A DNA stretch of 64,000 bases from Fidelibacterota bacterium (GCA_004124475.1 SCKK01000017.1:1-64000); one strand, 5' to 3'. Shown: positions 41,136 through 49,485, numbered from the stretch's first letter. The notes: a model not told the origin generated them from the letters alone. Program-made: numbers and translations.

Positions 41136-42290
41136 CTAAAACCATCTGCGAAGCCAATCCTTCTCAAAAAGTACCTTTCCTGCATGCCAGTATCTGCCTG
41201 GTCTGTACATCTTAACTTGAGGCAGAGGTTCAGCGTAGAAATTTCCCCGGGCAAACCCAGCTTTTCCATCACCTATCTCGACAAAGCATTCACCTGCACC
41301 CGAAAATTGTTTCGGTTTCCCTTTTCCGGTAATATCCACAGCAATGTTATGAGCTACCACTTCTGCCTGGTAATGGGCAAACACTCCAGCTTTGGGAAGT
41401 GGCTTACCCAGCGCCAGAGAAATACCCGTCACATCACCTATGGAAAATACACCGGGAAACTCCGTCTCCAACCTGTTGCGATCCACCTTTACCCAGCCAG
41501 ACTCTCCAACCAGTCCCGCCTCACGAACCACTTCAGGGACTTCATGTTTGGGGACGTATGCCAAAAAATCGAAGTGAGCTTGTGCACCATTTGAAAAATA
41601 TAGTATTTTCTCCTTCGTGCCTACGCTTTCAAGGTGATGCTCCGGATAGAAATGGATGCCCTTGTCTTCGACCATCTTTCGCACCGCTGCGGACAGTTCC
41701 TTCCCCGCTACTCCCATGGGACCCGGCTCTGCGGCATAGAGAGAAATGTTCACATCATCCCGTATTTTCCTCTTACGACAGTCGTATTCTAAGAGCATGG
41801 CTGCCTCATAGGGAGCTGCAGGACATTTGTATGGGATGGAGGTTATGAGAACCACAAGATCTCCTCCCTTAAAATTCCTCAATGCATCTCTGAGACCCGC
41901 AGCCCCTTCCATGGTATAGAAGTTATGTCCTGTAGTCTCCAACCCAGGGATGGAATCGGGAACCAAATTAGCACCAAGAGACACAACTACATAGTCCCCG
42001 GAAAACTGACGGCCATTCACTTCGACGGTTTTACTTTTGGCGTCAAACTGTGCTATCATTCCTTCGACAAATTCGATTCCCTTTTTCCTAAGACTATTCA
42101 AATCCCGGCAAATCTTCTCCGGTTTTCTAAGCCCCGTCATCAACCAGAGAAACGAAGGGGCAAACCTGTGCTGTCTATCCTGGTCAATAACAATGATTCT
42201 GTGTTCCTTCCCAAGTGACTTCCTCAGGTCATTAGCAGTTACGAGTCCACCTACTCCTCCACCCAGAATTAATATGGTTTTATGTTCCAT
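41136..42290 (-). CDS. FAD-dependent oxidoreductase of the sulfide:quinone reductase group
   Basis: A 384-residue flavoprotein. The FAD site is ILILGGGVGGLVTANDLRK, followed by IIVIDQDRQHRFAPSFLWLM typical of SQR/FCSD proteins. Cysteines in YKCPAAPYEAAMLL (about 160) and YDCRKRKI match the SQR area. GVFSIGDVTG is the second FAD contact. It would oxidise sulfide and pass electrons to quinone or cytochrome c. ATG 42290 is preferred to the TTG/ATG starts a few codons up. Neighbouring DsrE, cytochrome c and ArsR genes fit sulfide detoxification. Confidence 0.85.
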   Translation of the reverse strand: MEHKTILILGGGVGGLVTANDLRKSLGKEHRIIVIDQDRQHRFAPSFLWLMTGLRKPEKICRDLNSLRKKGIEFVEGMIAQFDAKSKTVEVNGRQFSGDYVVVSLGANLVPDSIPGLETTGHNFYTMEGAAGLRDALRNFKGGDLVVLITSIPYKCPAAPYEAAMLLEYDCRKRKIRDDVNISLYAAEPGPMGVAGKELSAAVRKMVEDKGIHFYPEHHLESVGTKEKILYFSNGAQAHFDFLAYVPKHEVPEVVREAGLVGESGWVKVDRNRLETEFPGVFSIGDVTGISLALGKPLPKAGVFAHYQAEVVAHNIAVDITGKGKPKQFSGAGECFVEIGDGKAGFARGNFYAEPLPQVKMYRPGRYWHAGKVLFEKDWLRRWF

Positions 42291-42301
42291 TGTTAAAATC
42301 C

Positions 42302-42460
42302 TCATTCGATTATTATTATTTGTTCGCTTTGTACCATCAAATACGCTTTGCGCAAGGTCTCATCAGTAATCTCGAATTTGTCAAGTAACGGAGGCGGAAT
42401 GAGCCACAGCATTGAAGATACCTTGCCTTCCGGATGTGCAAAAACGAGGCAAAAACTCAT
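42302..42460 (-). CDS. Small hypothetical protein
   Basis: A 52-residue frame starting with ATG that overlaps the previous stop as ATGA, so it is translationally coupled. It reads FCLVFAHPEGKVSSMLWL, then PPPLLDKFEITDETLRKAYL. It ends 12 bases before the SQR-like start, so it is within the operon. No family is recognised. It may instead be the rest of the preceding 39-residue frame if there is an indel. Confidence 0.45.
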   Translation of the reverse strand: MSFCLVFAHPEGKVSSMLWLIPPPLLDKFEITDETLRKAYLMVQSEQIIIIE

Positions 42461-42576
42461 AATTGGTCATCCTTGGTATCATTCTTGGCGTAATTCCTCC
42501 ACACCTCCTGTCCATGCAGAACACCCCACAAGCAGGCCAAGGTGACTAACATTAAGGAACTTAACAACTTGCTCAT
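42457..42576 (-). CDS. Small secreted peptide
   Basis: A 39-residue frame with a very good ribosome-binding site (AAGGAGGG, eight bases before ATG 42576) and a clear signal peptide (LLSSLMLVTLACLWGVLHG) followed by only about 16 residues (EVWRNYAKNDTKDDQL). It either is a tiny periplasmic peptide or lost its downstream part to a frameshift at the ATGA overlap with the next frame. It lies between the TVP38 gene and the SQR-like gene. Confidence 0.5.
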   Translation of the reverse strand: MSKLLSSLMLVTLACLWGVLHGQEVWRNYAKNDTKDDQL

Positions 42577-42602
42577 CCCTGATACCCTCCTTTTGTTTCT
42601 GA

Positions 42603-42797
42603 TTATCTTGCCTCAGGAGCTTGAACCAGCCCATTGACATGACCTGAAATTCCTTTTGACAGGGAATCTCTTGCCCATCCATTTTTCATGGCACCCAAGG
42701 TAATCCATATCTGTTTGAATCCTGATGTTTGAAGTAGGTCAGCTCTCTCATTCCGAGTGCCCCATGAAATAACAATAAATATACGCTTAAGTCTCAT
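42603..42797 (-). CDS. Small hypothetical protein overlapping the TVP38 gene
   Basis: A 64-residue frame from ATG 42797, overlapping the TVP38 stop by eleven bases. It reads KRIFIVISWGTRNERADLL, FKQIWITLGAMKNG, then SLSKGISGHVNGLVQAPEAR. The arrangement in the operon suggests it is real, but I do not recognise it. It could be a worn sulfur-relay or rhodanese-like piece. Confidence 0.35.
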   Translation of the reverse strand: MRLKRIFIVISWGTRNERADLLQTSGFKQIWITLGAMKNGWARDSLSKGISGHVNGLVQAPEAR

Positions 42798-43449
42798 CGT
42801 CAACCCACGTGTTTTCATCTGGGGAGAGGATTTGTGCTTCCGACGGAGAATGGATACTGTAGAACCGCCGAACCAAGCTAGGTAGCAAAGCCAGTCCCGC
42901 CAACAAACTCAAGGCTAATAGACCTTTTATAATCAAACTCTCGCCCCCACCCACAGCTTCACGCCCTGTATATCCGAGATAGGAGTACGCAAATGCACCC
43001 GGTATCATGCAGACAAATGTAGCAACCACATAATGGTAACCCCGAATTTTAGTTAATCCCATAGCGTAGTTGGACAGGTTGAAGGGAAATATAGGAACCA
43101 AGCGGACAAATGCCACAAAGCGCCACCCCTCAGCATTAACCCCCTGTATTAACTCTTTTAGTTTCCCGCTGATCTTGCCCATCACCCAATCGGATATCAG
43201 ATAACGAGCAATAAAGAAAGCTACTGTCGCCCCGGCTGTCGCCGCAGTCAAGCTATAAACTGTTCCCCACATGGGGCCGAACAATGCACCCCCCGCCAAA
43301 GTTAATATTGAACCGGGCAGGAAAAGAGCGGGGCCAATGAGATATACTGACATGAAAACCAGAGGCGCCCACAATCCAAATCCATGAACCCAAGCTTCTA
43401 TGCTCTCTACCGTCAGATTTGCACGAAAATGAACAATGGTAATAATCAC
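42787..43449 (-). CDS. TVP38/TMEM64-family membrane protein
   Basis: A 220-residue DedA-like (SNARE-associated) membrane protein with about five helices. Diagnostic block: GPALFLPGSILTLAGGALFGPMWGT, then GATVAFFIARYL and FPFNLSNYAMGLTKI. In many bacteria this family is next to SQR or mercury genes, but its transport function is not proven. It follows the ArsR gene and is the first structural gene of the operon. Confidence 0.88.
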   Translation of the reverse strand: MIITIVHFRANLTVESIEAWVHGFGLWAPLVFMSVYLIGPALFLPGSILTLAGGALFGPMWGTVYSLTAATAGATVAFFIARYLISDWVMGKISGKLKELIQGVNAEGWRFVAFVRLVPIFPFNLSNYAMGLTKIRGYHYVVATFVCMIPGAFAYSYLGYTGREAVGGGESLIIKGLLALSLLAGLALLPSLVRRFYSIHSPSEAQILSPDENTWVDDET

Positions 43450-43572
43450 AACTACCAGGAGAAATGCAGACAGGACAATTCGAAATATGTTTGATCGTTT
43501 CAGGCTACCCTACCTTCATTCTGAAGTTATATCGCCCCATTTACCCTCTAAGAAACATCGGTTTGTCTTGCC

Positions 43573-43899
43573 TCAGAGTTCACTATACTCTTCCCGCAAC
43601 TTCGACATATCTTCCAATTGTTCCAGCAACACCGTCCGCATCAATTGACATGCAGCCACAATCTTCGGATTTGAGATTCGATAAAAAATCGAAACACCTT
43701 CTCTCCGGCTCAGCAACAACCCCTTCGATTTCATCACCTGAAGATGCTGCGAGAGATTAGCCTTTGTAATCCCCATTTCAATTACAAGAGTTCCAGCGGT
43801 TTTCTCGCCATCCTGAAGCAGATCAATTATTTGAATTCGCTTGGCATTACCGAGGGCAGCGCATACACTTGCCTGCATTTCATAAAGACGTCGGTCCAT
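43573..43899 (-). CDS. ArsR-family regulator
   Basis: A 108-residue winged-helix repressor: LGNAKRIQIIDLLQDGEKT, then IEMGITKANLSQHLQVMKSKGLL (recognition helix) and GVSIFYRISNPKIVAACQL. It has just two cysteines, 13 and 84, a pattern compatible with a thiol/persulfide switch as in SqrR/BigR repressors but at different positions. No CVC metal motif of classic ArsR is present. It probably controls the downstream TVP38-SQR-DsrE-cytochrome operon. The dyad TTAAC-AA-GTTAA lies 37 bases upstream. Confidence 0.9.
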   Translation of the reverse strand: MDRRLYEMQASVCAALGNAKRIQIIDLLQDGEKTAGTLVIEMGITKANLSQHLQVMKSKGLLLSRREGVSIFYRISNPKIVAACQLMRTVLLEQLEDMSKLREEYSEL

Positions 43900-43935
43900 A
43901 TTTACACCTGAGTTGTTTATTAGTTTCGTAGTATC

Positions 43936-43947
43936 TTAACAAGTTAA
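43936..43947. promoter_or_regulatory. Small dyad, possible ArsR operator
   Basis: TTAAC-AA-GTTAA, a perfect 5-bp inverted repeat, is 37 bases before the ArsR start in a promoter-like AT-rich zone. ArsR operators are often imperfect 12-2-12 repeats, so this could be the core of one. Because the region is AT-rich, chance cannot be excluded. Confidence 0.4.
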
Positions 43948-44565
43948 TTTATTGATTATCCCATTTTTTGACAAGGAAAAGTTTGCCTATTGTCTCAGAG
44001 TCATAGAACGGGAATCTTCCTGAGAAAATAGGAAAAATCGATAGAGATGCAGTATCCATTTTTGTTTAAATTACGTCTAAACAACAACGGGTAATCAATC
44101 AGAGATGACAAGCAGAGAGATTGTGCCAGCACCAGTAACAATAGGATAAGACTATGACTCCAGATGTAGTGGAGATTGTTAATCTTAACATTGGGCAATG
44201 CTCCTGTAAAATGGGGTGGAAAGATTCCATCCGTCAACTGGTGGATGGAAGGATTGTACTGTAAAAAGCCGTAAACGGCATAAAGTTTTTACACATATCT
44301 CTATAATCCCAGCCTTGAATAAATGGGTTATTAATCAGTTTTATTTGAGTTCTAGCCCAGTCCTTTCCTACCAGGAACTCCTTTCGGAGCACTACCGAGT
44401 ATCACCGCCCTGCCGGGCGCATATAAAAAAAGCCCAGCCAGGAACAGCCTGACAGGGCGTATCTTTCCTTTGAGAAAACATAAGCCGGATCCAATTCCCA
44501 AATCGGATCAGTTACATTTTAATCGGTGGGTTTTAGGGGTATTGGGTTTAAAAATGAAAATTCCC

Positions 44566-44720
44566 TGCCTGACGGCAGGCAGGCTACCCGCCTGAACTAC
44601 ATAGTCTGGCAGACCCGCCTGCTTCCCCGCCTACCCTCCCGACACGTCGGGATGGGTGCCGGCAGGCGAAGAATGAAGGCGGGCCCCGTGGAATGGATAT
44701 TCAACGGGGCGGGCAGGTAA
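44566..44720. repeat. GC-rich REP-like palindrome cluster
   Basis: Several short inverted repeats lie close together: CCTGCC-TGAC-GGCAGG, TCCCGACACGTCGGGA, and GCCTG / CAGGC arms around them. The same words occur at 48.80, 53.33, 54.0, 54.75 and 57.8 kb in gaps only, never in genes. This is the pattern of repetitive extragenic palindromes. Confidence 0.6.
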
Positions 44721-44843
44721 AATCAAGCTATGAAGGATTTTGGATCCCTCTGCTTGAGGTAATATGATCAGGTTGTCCAGTGATTACCTTAAAATGTATC
44801 AGCAACACCAGAAGTTGCAGTTAATGTTGTAATGGCACCTAAT

Positions 44844-44872
44844 CTAGGCGACTTAGACGATCTTATAAAAAA
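44844..44872. repeat. 29-bp repeat, copy 1 (other copy 51544-51572)
   Basis: CTAGGCGACTTAGACGATCT followed by TATAAAAAA is identical at the two places. Each copy lies 3' of a Wzi-like gene, 209 bp and 25 bp beyond the stop. The second copy is preceded by TTGACATGACACTAGG; a near match, TTGACGTGACACTAGG, lies beside the IS630 remnant at 3150, so this may be a terminal sequence of an IS or MITE. Confidence 0.6.
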
Positions 44873-45081
44873 ATAAGGATGTTTTTGGGGAGTGAGGATC
44901 TAGGTAAAAAATATATAATGTGGGATTATGAAAATATCAAGAAGTATTCGTGGTGAAAGCCTGCCAGAATCGCAATTAGCACAATTAATGGGCTAAACCA
45001 AATAAAATAGTAATTCTTCTTTACACCCGAATAGGTAACGGGAACGAGAATAGCACATAGAATGAAGAGAGATACGGGGAA

Positions 45082-46437
45082 CTATTCATAATGAATTCTA
45101 TTTCTTCCTGGATAATTGAAATTGTAGGAAAAACCAATGATAAGAGAGATTTTTTCCACATCTTCCACAGATTCCTCAGGATTAAACGGATCGAAACCAG
45201 CATTATTCCATAAGAGGTGGCTCACACCCGCCTCTATTATGAGACCACTAATAATTTTACGTTTCACTAACAAATCAATTGTTTGTAGATGTTCATAATT
45301 GACCGGACCTGAAAAACGTTGGTATGGAACCGTATTATATTGGTCCTCCAACATTTGGTCTGTAAGCTGACCACGTTTTGTATTCGAGTAACTCAGGATA
45401 ATCCTGGTGTCGTAGAGGACAAGGCTATATTCTATGAATAATTCTTCTGCGTGTGGTCCAGCCCAGAATCCCAAGGGGTAACCGTTGCTATAATAATCGT
45501 TAATTGAAAAGCGATGTCTATAAACACGATGGTCCGTCCATGTCCATTCAATCGTCAATTGATCTGATTTCTTGAATAATCGTTGCCATCTCAGACCAGC
45601 CTGCCAAGTGACATCAGCACTCATTTGAATATTATCCGTATCTCCCAAATAATGCTGCAATGACCAGAACGGTATGAAAGGTAATAAGTAGTGGACATCA
45701 ACTCCACGAGTGGCATAGATCACTAATTCTGTCGCACCAAATTGAATCTTATCCCAGGGGGTCCACTCAATACGATGAGCAGCAATAGTACGACTCACAT
45801 CGATTCTTCTTTCCCCAACCTGCTGATATAATAATGTCCGGATAGAGTCCGGTATTCCACTCTTAAGGAATCCATGAAAATATTTCAGACGAAGTTGATC
45901 ATTTATCTGCCAATCAAAACCAACTTGTGGATAAGAAGGGGGTTTTTCCGAAAAGATGAGCGATGAAAGACCTGGTCCCCAATGACGATCAAACTTACCA
46001 AACTCGAAGTCAATGTTTACTACTGTGTAGGAAACTTTCATGTTTGAAAGATCGAACCAAGATGTTTTTTTAATATCTCTAGCATGCTGGAAGCCCTGAA
46101 GTCCCTGCTCAGGAGAAAAGCTAAAAGGATCACCTGCGACGCCAAAAACTCCATTGTTGATAAACTCCCCCATCAATTCCCAGCTCTTAAATTCACCCTT
46201 TGCTTTTACCCCCCAGCCAGCTATTGTCATCGGGGCTTTTTTAGGATGCCAACTACCTCCAGCAGTTTTGTGCGTGGCGTAAATAATTGGCTTGAAAACC
46301 AAATTACCTCCAAGAACAATATTTACTATCAGTGCAATACATACGAATGAAGAAATAAAACCGTGTCGAACGTAAAAATAACCAGTTAATCGAGTGAAGT
46401 AATACCCACAAAATTCAGGATAGCTTTTTATCTTCAT
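45082..46437 (-). CDS. Capsule-assembly Wzi-like outer-membrane barrel (1)
   Basis: A 451-residue beta-barrel of the capsule assembly Wzi family. A hydrophobic N-terminal segment (FVCIALIVNIVLG, about 32-44) may be a signal. Characteristic parts: FGKFDRHWGPGLSSLIFSEK, LRLKYFHGFLKSGI, IEWTPWDKIQFGATELVIY, LPFIPFWSLQHYLGDTDN, and HPLGFWAGPHAEELFIEYSL-like blocks near the end. Its first six residues, MKIKSY, lie within a 216-bp repeat and are identical to the start of a different gene at 48520, so the true start may be a later codon. Wzi proteins hold capsule polysaccharide at the surface. Confidence 0.85.
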   Translation of the reverse strand: MKIKSYPEFCGYYFTRLTGYFYVRHGFISSFVCIALIVNIVLGGNLVFKPIIYATHKTAGGSWHPKKAPMTIAGWGVKAKGEFKSWELMGEFINNGVFGVAGDPFSFSPEQGLQGFQHARDIKKTSWFDLSNMKVSYTVVNIDFEFGKFDRHWGPGLSSLIFSEKPPSYPQVGFDWQINDQLRLKYFHGFLKSGIPDSIRTLLYQQVGERRIDVSRTIAAHRIEWTPWDKIQFGATELVIYATRGVDVHYLLPFIPFWSLQHYLGDTDNIQMSADVTWQAGLRWQRLFKKSDQLTIEWTWTDHRVYRHRFSINDYYSNGYPLGFWAGPHAEELFIEYSLVLYDTRIILSYSNTKRGQLTDQMLEDQYNTVPYQRFSGPVNYEHLQTIDLLVKRKIISGLIIEAGVSHLLWNNAGFDPFNPEESVEDVEKISLIIGFSYNFNYPGRNRIHYE

Positions 46438-46636
46438 TTCAATCCCCTTTACATATTATTTGTACTGGTTTCATTTAGTTCCTAATTCCAAGTTCCCAGT
46501 TCCTAATCAAGATCAAACCCAAAAACCACCCATAGATGATATTTATAACTATTCGGTGATCTGGGATGAGGGGCTAGGATATAGGGGTTAGGATCTAGGG
46601 ATTAGTTATTTGTGTAAGACAGTTACTTGAGTGATT
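46421..46636. repeat. 216-bp direct repeat, copy 1
   Basis: This segment and 48504-48719 are of equal length and nearly identical. Each holds the stop-end of a four-helix-bundle gene (CTTGAGTGATT), about 190 bp of gap sequence and the start MKIKSY of the next minus-strand gene. They record a tandem duplication of a gene-plus-leader unit. The IS lies between the copies. Confidence 0.85.
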
Positions 46637-46829
46637 TCTTGAGTCCGGTAAGCATGCGGCCAATTTCATCAGTTCGATCAAACAAATTATGAATAGTGTT
46701 AGGATCTGTGTAATTAAGTCTCCGCGCGATTTCCAAGTGCGTTTCTAATTCAGCAAGGGATCCTAAGGAAATCGCTATGTGGTGGAGATACCCGCGCGAT
46801 TTTTTAACTGTGTCGTATAATAGAAAGTT
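46623..46829 (-). pseudogene. Four-helix-bundle protein (S23 type), C-terminal half
   Basis: Reads LLYDTVKKSRGYLHHIAI, LAELETHLEIARRLNYTD, and EIGRMLTGLKKSLK then stop. It continues exactly from the N-terminal part ending EYRQNF at 48320-48520; the two halves are separated by the IS at 46830-48316. Proteins of this family are often encoded in 23S rRNA intervening sequences or stand alone, with unclear function. Confidence 0.85.
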
Positions 46830-46913
46830 TAATAAGCTCTAACTTTGGAATTGTAATGCGAAGAGAGTATTACAATTGCCGGTAAGACCACTTCATAAAC
46901 ATGGAGTCAATAC

Positions 46914-47225
46914 ATGAGTGACATAAAGAAACGCAGACGATTAAGCGCTGATCAGAAATGGCAAATCTATCAGGAATGTCAACAACCGGATGCCAAGGTC
47001 GGAGAGATATTAAGAAGATATGGATTGTATTCATCTGATCTGGTACGTATTCGAAAAATAGTTGAAGAAGGCGCCATAGAGGCCTTGGCCAACAGTGTTC
47101 CTGGGCGTAAGAGAATAAAGACAGTTCCCAAAGAGCAATACAATCATTTACAGGATGAACTGGATGAGAAACAGAAAGCTCTGGCAGAGATGTCGGTACT
47201 GTTTACTTCACTTAAAAAAAAGTGA
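46914..47225 (+). CDS. IS transposase OrfA (helix-turn-helix)
   Basis: A 103-residue basic protein with a helix-turn-helix: RRRLSADQKWQIYQEC, then VGEILRRYGLYSSDLVRIRK, and a C-terminal coiled coil (LQDELDEKQKALAEM). It ends SLKKK at a run of eight A followed by TGA. The catalytic OrfB overlaps in the +1 frame. With seven A the two proteins would be fused, so slippage at the run could make an OrfAB product. Confidence 0.85.
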   Translation: MSDIKKRRRLSADQKWQIYQECQQPDAKVGEILRRYGLYSSDLVRIRKIVEEGAIEALANSVPGRKRIKTVPKEQYNHLQDELDEKQKALAEMSVLFTSLKKK

Positions 47226-48285
47226 ACTTGGAATAGAAGGCTCTTTCCCTTCAAATCCTTTACCGGTAGAAGTAAAAGAGGCTGTAGTCAGTGTTATTTT
47301 CTATGCCAAGTCCAAGGGGATACCCAAGGTCAGGACCTGTGTCTTATTACAGATCAATGTCCGTCGCATAGAACGCTGGGTCTCAATGAGAAAAACAACG
47401 GGTAACATGAATAATTATAAACCGGGGCCAAAACATTCAGTCCATGCCCTAATGCCAAGTGAAAAACAGGCTGTTCTCAACTATGTTCAACTGGAAGAGA
47501 CGACAGACTATTCACTTCATGTTTTAGCCTGCAAAGGTGCGGAACAGGGTTTATTTTATGTATCTGCAAGTACGATACGGTGGATCCTGTTTGATGAAGG
47601 TATATTGTCTGACAGAAGGCCGCTATTCAGACGTACAGGCGCCGGTAAGAAACCAGACAGGCCTGATGAAATTACCGGTCCGAACCAATGCTGGTGCTGG
47701 GATTTAAGCTACATAAAAACGGATATGAAACGAATGTTCTGGTATCTGTATGCTATGCTGGATGAATGGAGCAGAAAAGTAGTTGCCTGGCGTATTTGTC
47801 CAAGTCTCGTGCAATTGGAAGCAAAGGCTTTAATTGATTCAGCTTACCTTGCTGAAGGATTATTGGATGTACCCAGAAACCTGCTGCCGGTGGTTGTGAA
47901 TGATCGTGGGGTTCAGATGAAAGCAAATCCGGTTAAACAGATGATGCGTGATCTTGGATTAACACAGACGTTTTCTCGTCCCAGAACACCGAATGACAAT
48001 CCGTTTATTGAATCATTGTTTTCAACAGTAAAGACCGCTCCTGATTATCCCGGCTGGTTTCCCGGCAGTTCAATCCAAGTTGCCCGGGATTATTTTGAGC
48101 ATTATTTTCACTGGTATAATAATGAGCATTTTCATTCCGGCATTGGATATATTCATCCAATTGATAAACATGAAGGACGGGCTGAAGAAATATTGAAAAA
48201 AAGAAAGGAATATGTGACCAATCAACGCAGATTGCGTAAATTGTATTGGTCAAGTAAAAATCAAATAACCGGAAGTGGTTTGTAG
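47155..48285 (+). CDS. IS transposase OrfB (rve integrase core)
   Basis: Listed from ATG 47155 (376 residues), though the conserved part starts around 47230. The DDE integrase core is intact: NQCWCWDLSYIKTDMKRMFW (first Asp), VVNDRGVQMKANPVKQMM (second Asp), and RPRTPNDNPFIESLFSTVK (Glu). The end WYNNEHFHSGIGYIHP is typical of IS3-type elements. It may be expressed alone or as a fusion with OrfA. Confidence 0.88.
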   Translation: MNWMRNRKLWQRCRYCLLHLKKSELGIEGSFPSNPLPVEVKEAVVSVIFYAKSKGIPKVRTCVLLQINVRRIERWVSMRKTTGNMNNYKPGPKHSVHALMPSEKQAVLNYVQLEETTDYSLHVLACKGAEQGLFYVSASTIRWILFDEGILSDRRPLFRRTGAGKKPDRPDEITGPNQCWCWDLSYIKTDMKRMFWYLYAMLDEWSRKVVAWRICPSLVQLEAKALIDSAYLAEGLLDVPRNLLPVVVNDRGVQMKANPVKQMMRDLGLTQTFSRPRTPNDNPFIESLFSTVKTAPDYPGWFPGSSIQVARDYFEHYFHWYNNEHFHSGIGYIHPIDKHEGRAEEILKKRKEYVTNQRRLRKLYWSSKNQITGSGL

Positions 48286-48319
48286 CGAATTAAATTCTGT
48301 TTTGCGACATCGATTAAAA

Positions 48320-48520
48320 ATTTTGCCGATACTCCTTCGTATATCCACGATTATGTCCCTCTGATATGTTCGCAGGAATTGACACCGCAGCCCTTTGTAG
48401 TTGACTTACCAATCCATATATCTCACTCTTTGGAAAGGATTTTGTTAATTGGTAACAATCCACGACTAAATCCATTGATTTTCTCCATACATCTAAATCC
48501 CGGTAGCTTTTTATCTTCAT
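48320..48520 (-). pseudogene. Four-helix-bundle protein (S23 type), N-terminal half
   Basis: From ATG 48520: YRDLDVWRKSMDLVVDCYQL, SEIYGLVSQLQRAAVSIPAN, then ISEGHNRGYTKEYRQNF, where the frame runs into the IS and a stop. AAVSIPANISEG is the family signature. The remainder of the gene is at 46623-46829. Confidence 0.9.
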
Positions 48521-48719
48521 TTCAATCCACTTTACATATTATTTGTACTGGTTTCATTTAGTTCCTAATTCCAAGTTCCCAGTTCCTAATCAAGATCAAA
48601 CCCAAAAACCACCCATAGATGATATTTATAACTATTCGGTGATCAGGGATGAGGGGCTAAGATATAGGGGTTAGGATATAGGGGTTAGTTATTTGTGTAA
48701 GACAGTTACTTGAGTGATT
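48504..48719. repeat. 216-bp direct repeat, copy 2
   Basis: Partner of 46421-46636. To its right, 48720-48938 is gene-free and contains a GC-rich palindrome (CCCGCCTG...GGGCGGGCAGG near 48802-48836) and the presumed promoter of the AbrB/MazF pair. Confidence 0.85.
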
Positions 48720-48938
48720 CTTTTATTACGATCGTGGATAAATCAATATTTTCATCAAACTTATTGGGTGATGGAAGGAAAACCAAACTCTCTTCACAAA
48801 CCCGCCTGCTCCCGAAGAATGAGGGCGGGCAGGCAAGATGTTTATGCTACAGGAATCACTCAATTTAGATCTTAATAATAACGATTGGTAAATAATAATT
48901 ATTTCCTTACATTCTTACAGTCATAATAAGGAAACCGG

Positions 48939-49163
48939 ATGATAATCAGCAAATTAACTTCAAAGTCTCAGACGACTATTCCAAAGGAAATACGGGAAAA
49001 GTTGGATCTTCACGCCCATGATACTATCGTCTACATGGTCGAGGGAGATCACGCTATTTTTAAAAAAATAACATTGGTGGATGACAGCTATTTAAGAGCC
49101 CTCGAACATACCTTAGAGGAATGGAATTTACCGGAAGATGAGGAGGCTTATCATAACCTGTAA
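48939..49163 (+). CDS. AbrB/SpoVT-type antitoxin
   Basis: A 74-residue protein with the swapped-hairpin AbrB fold: ISKLTSKSQTTIPKEIREKL, then HDTIVYMVEGDHAIFKKI. A C-terminal part with acidic residues (LEEWNLPEDEEAYHNL) would wrap the toxin. The MazF-like gene overlaps its 3' end by 26 bases, the usual order antitoxin then toxin. Confidence 0.88.
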   Translation: MIISKLTSKSQTTIPKEIREKLDLHAHDTIVYMVEGDHAIFKKITLVDDSYLRALEHTLEEWNLPEDEEAYHNL

Positions 49164-49485
49164 TCAATGGGATGTAGTCGTAGTGCCTTTCCCTTTTGTG
49201 GATGTGCCCAAGGCGAAACACCGGCCTACATTGGTTTTATCTGTCTCCGATTTTAATCAATATGGATTGGTTATCTTGACCATGATTACAACTGTAAAAT
49301 CAATACAGCATACACGTGATTACGCTATCACTGATCTTGATGCAACGGGATTATCCAGACCGTCTTTAATCCGTTGGAAAATCTTCACTTTGGATTCACA
49401 AATTATTAAACGGAAAATTGGTCACCTAGCACTTATTGATCAAACCAAGTGTCAAAAATTGCTAAAATCCATATTTCAACTTTAA
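49138..49485 (+). CDS. MazF/PemK-type toxin
   Basis: A 115-residue protein (ATG 49138), probably an mRNA interferase. Family blocks: NQWDVVVVPFPFVDVPKAKHRPTLVLS, VILTMITTVKS, and LSRPSLIRWKIFTLDSQII. The first eight residues (RRLIITC) are not conserved, so translation may start nearer to NQWDVV, but no ATG is there. It forms a pair with the AbrB-type gene. Confidence 0.87.
   Translation: MRRLIITCNQWDVVVVPFPFVDVPKAKHRPTLVLSVSDFNQYGLVILTMITTVKSIQHTRDYAITDLDATGLSRPSLIRWKIFTLDSQIIKRKIGHLALIDQTKCQKLLKSIFQL

Larger units (their letters stand above)
43948..45081. other. Gene-free region rich in palindromes and element remnants
   Basis: About 1.1 kb without a convincing gene. It contains CGCCCTG...CAGGGCG ends around 44407-44458, a cluster of GC-rich palindromes at 44566-44720 (CCTGCC-TGAC-GGCAGG; TCCCGACACGTCGGGA), and a 29-bp element at 44844-44872 repeated at 51544-51572. 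The GC-rich block contrasts strongly with the AT-rich surroundings. Confidence 0.6.
46830..48316 (+). mobile_element. IS3-like insertion sequence inside a four-helix-bundle gene
   Basis: About 1.49 kb with two overlapping plus-strand genes. Imperfect terminal repeats are TAATAAGCTCTAAC... at the left and, on the other strand at the right, TAATCGATGTCGCA..., sharing also GAATT and an AAT-CG block about 20 bases in. It splits the four-helix gene between codons NF and LLYD. A short target duplication is not clear: the left flank is AAAGTTT, the right AAAATTTT. Both open frames are intact, so it is likely a recent arrival. Confidence 0.85.

Noticed and set aside
44407-44458. CGCCCTG...CAGGGCG as a terminator
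   Set aside because: The arms are 38 bases apart and no T-run follows on either strand; better seen as part of a repeat.
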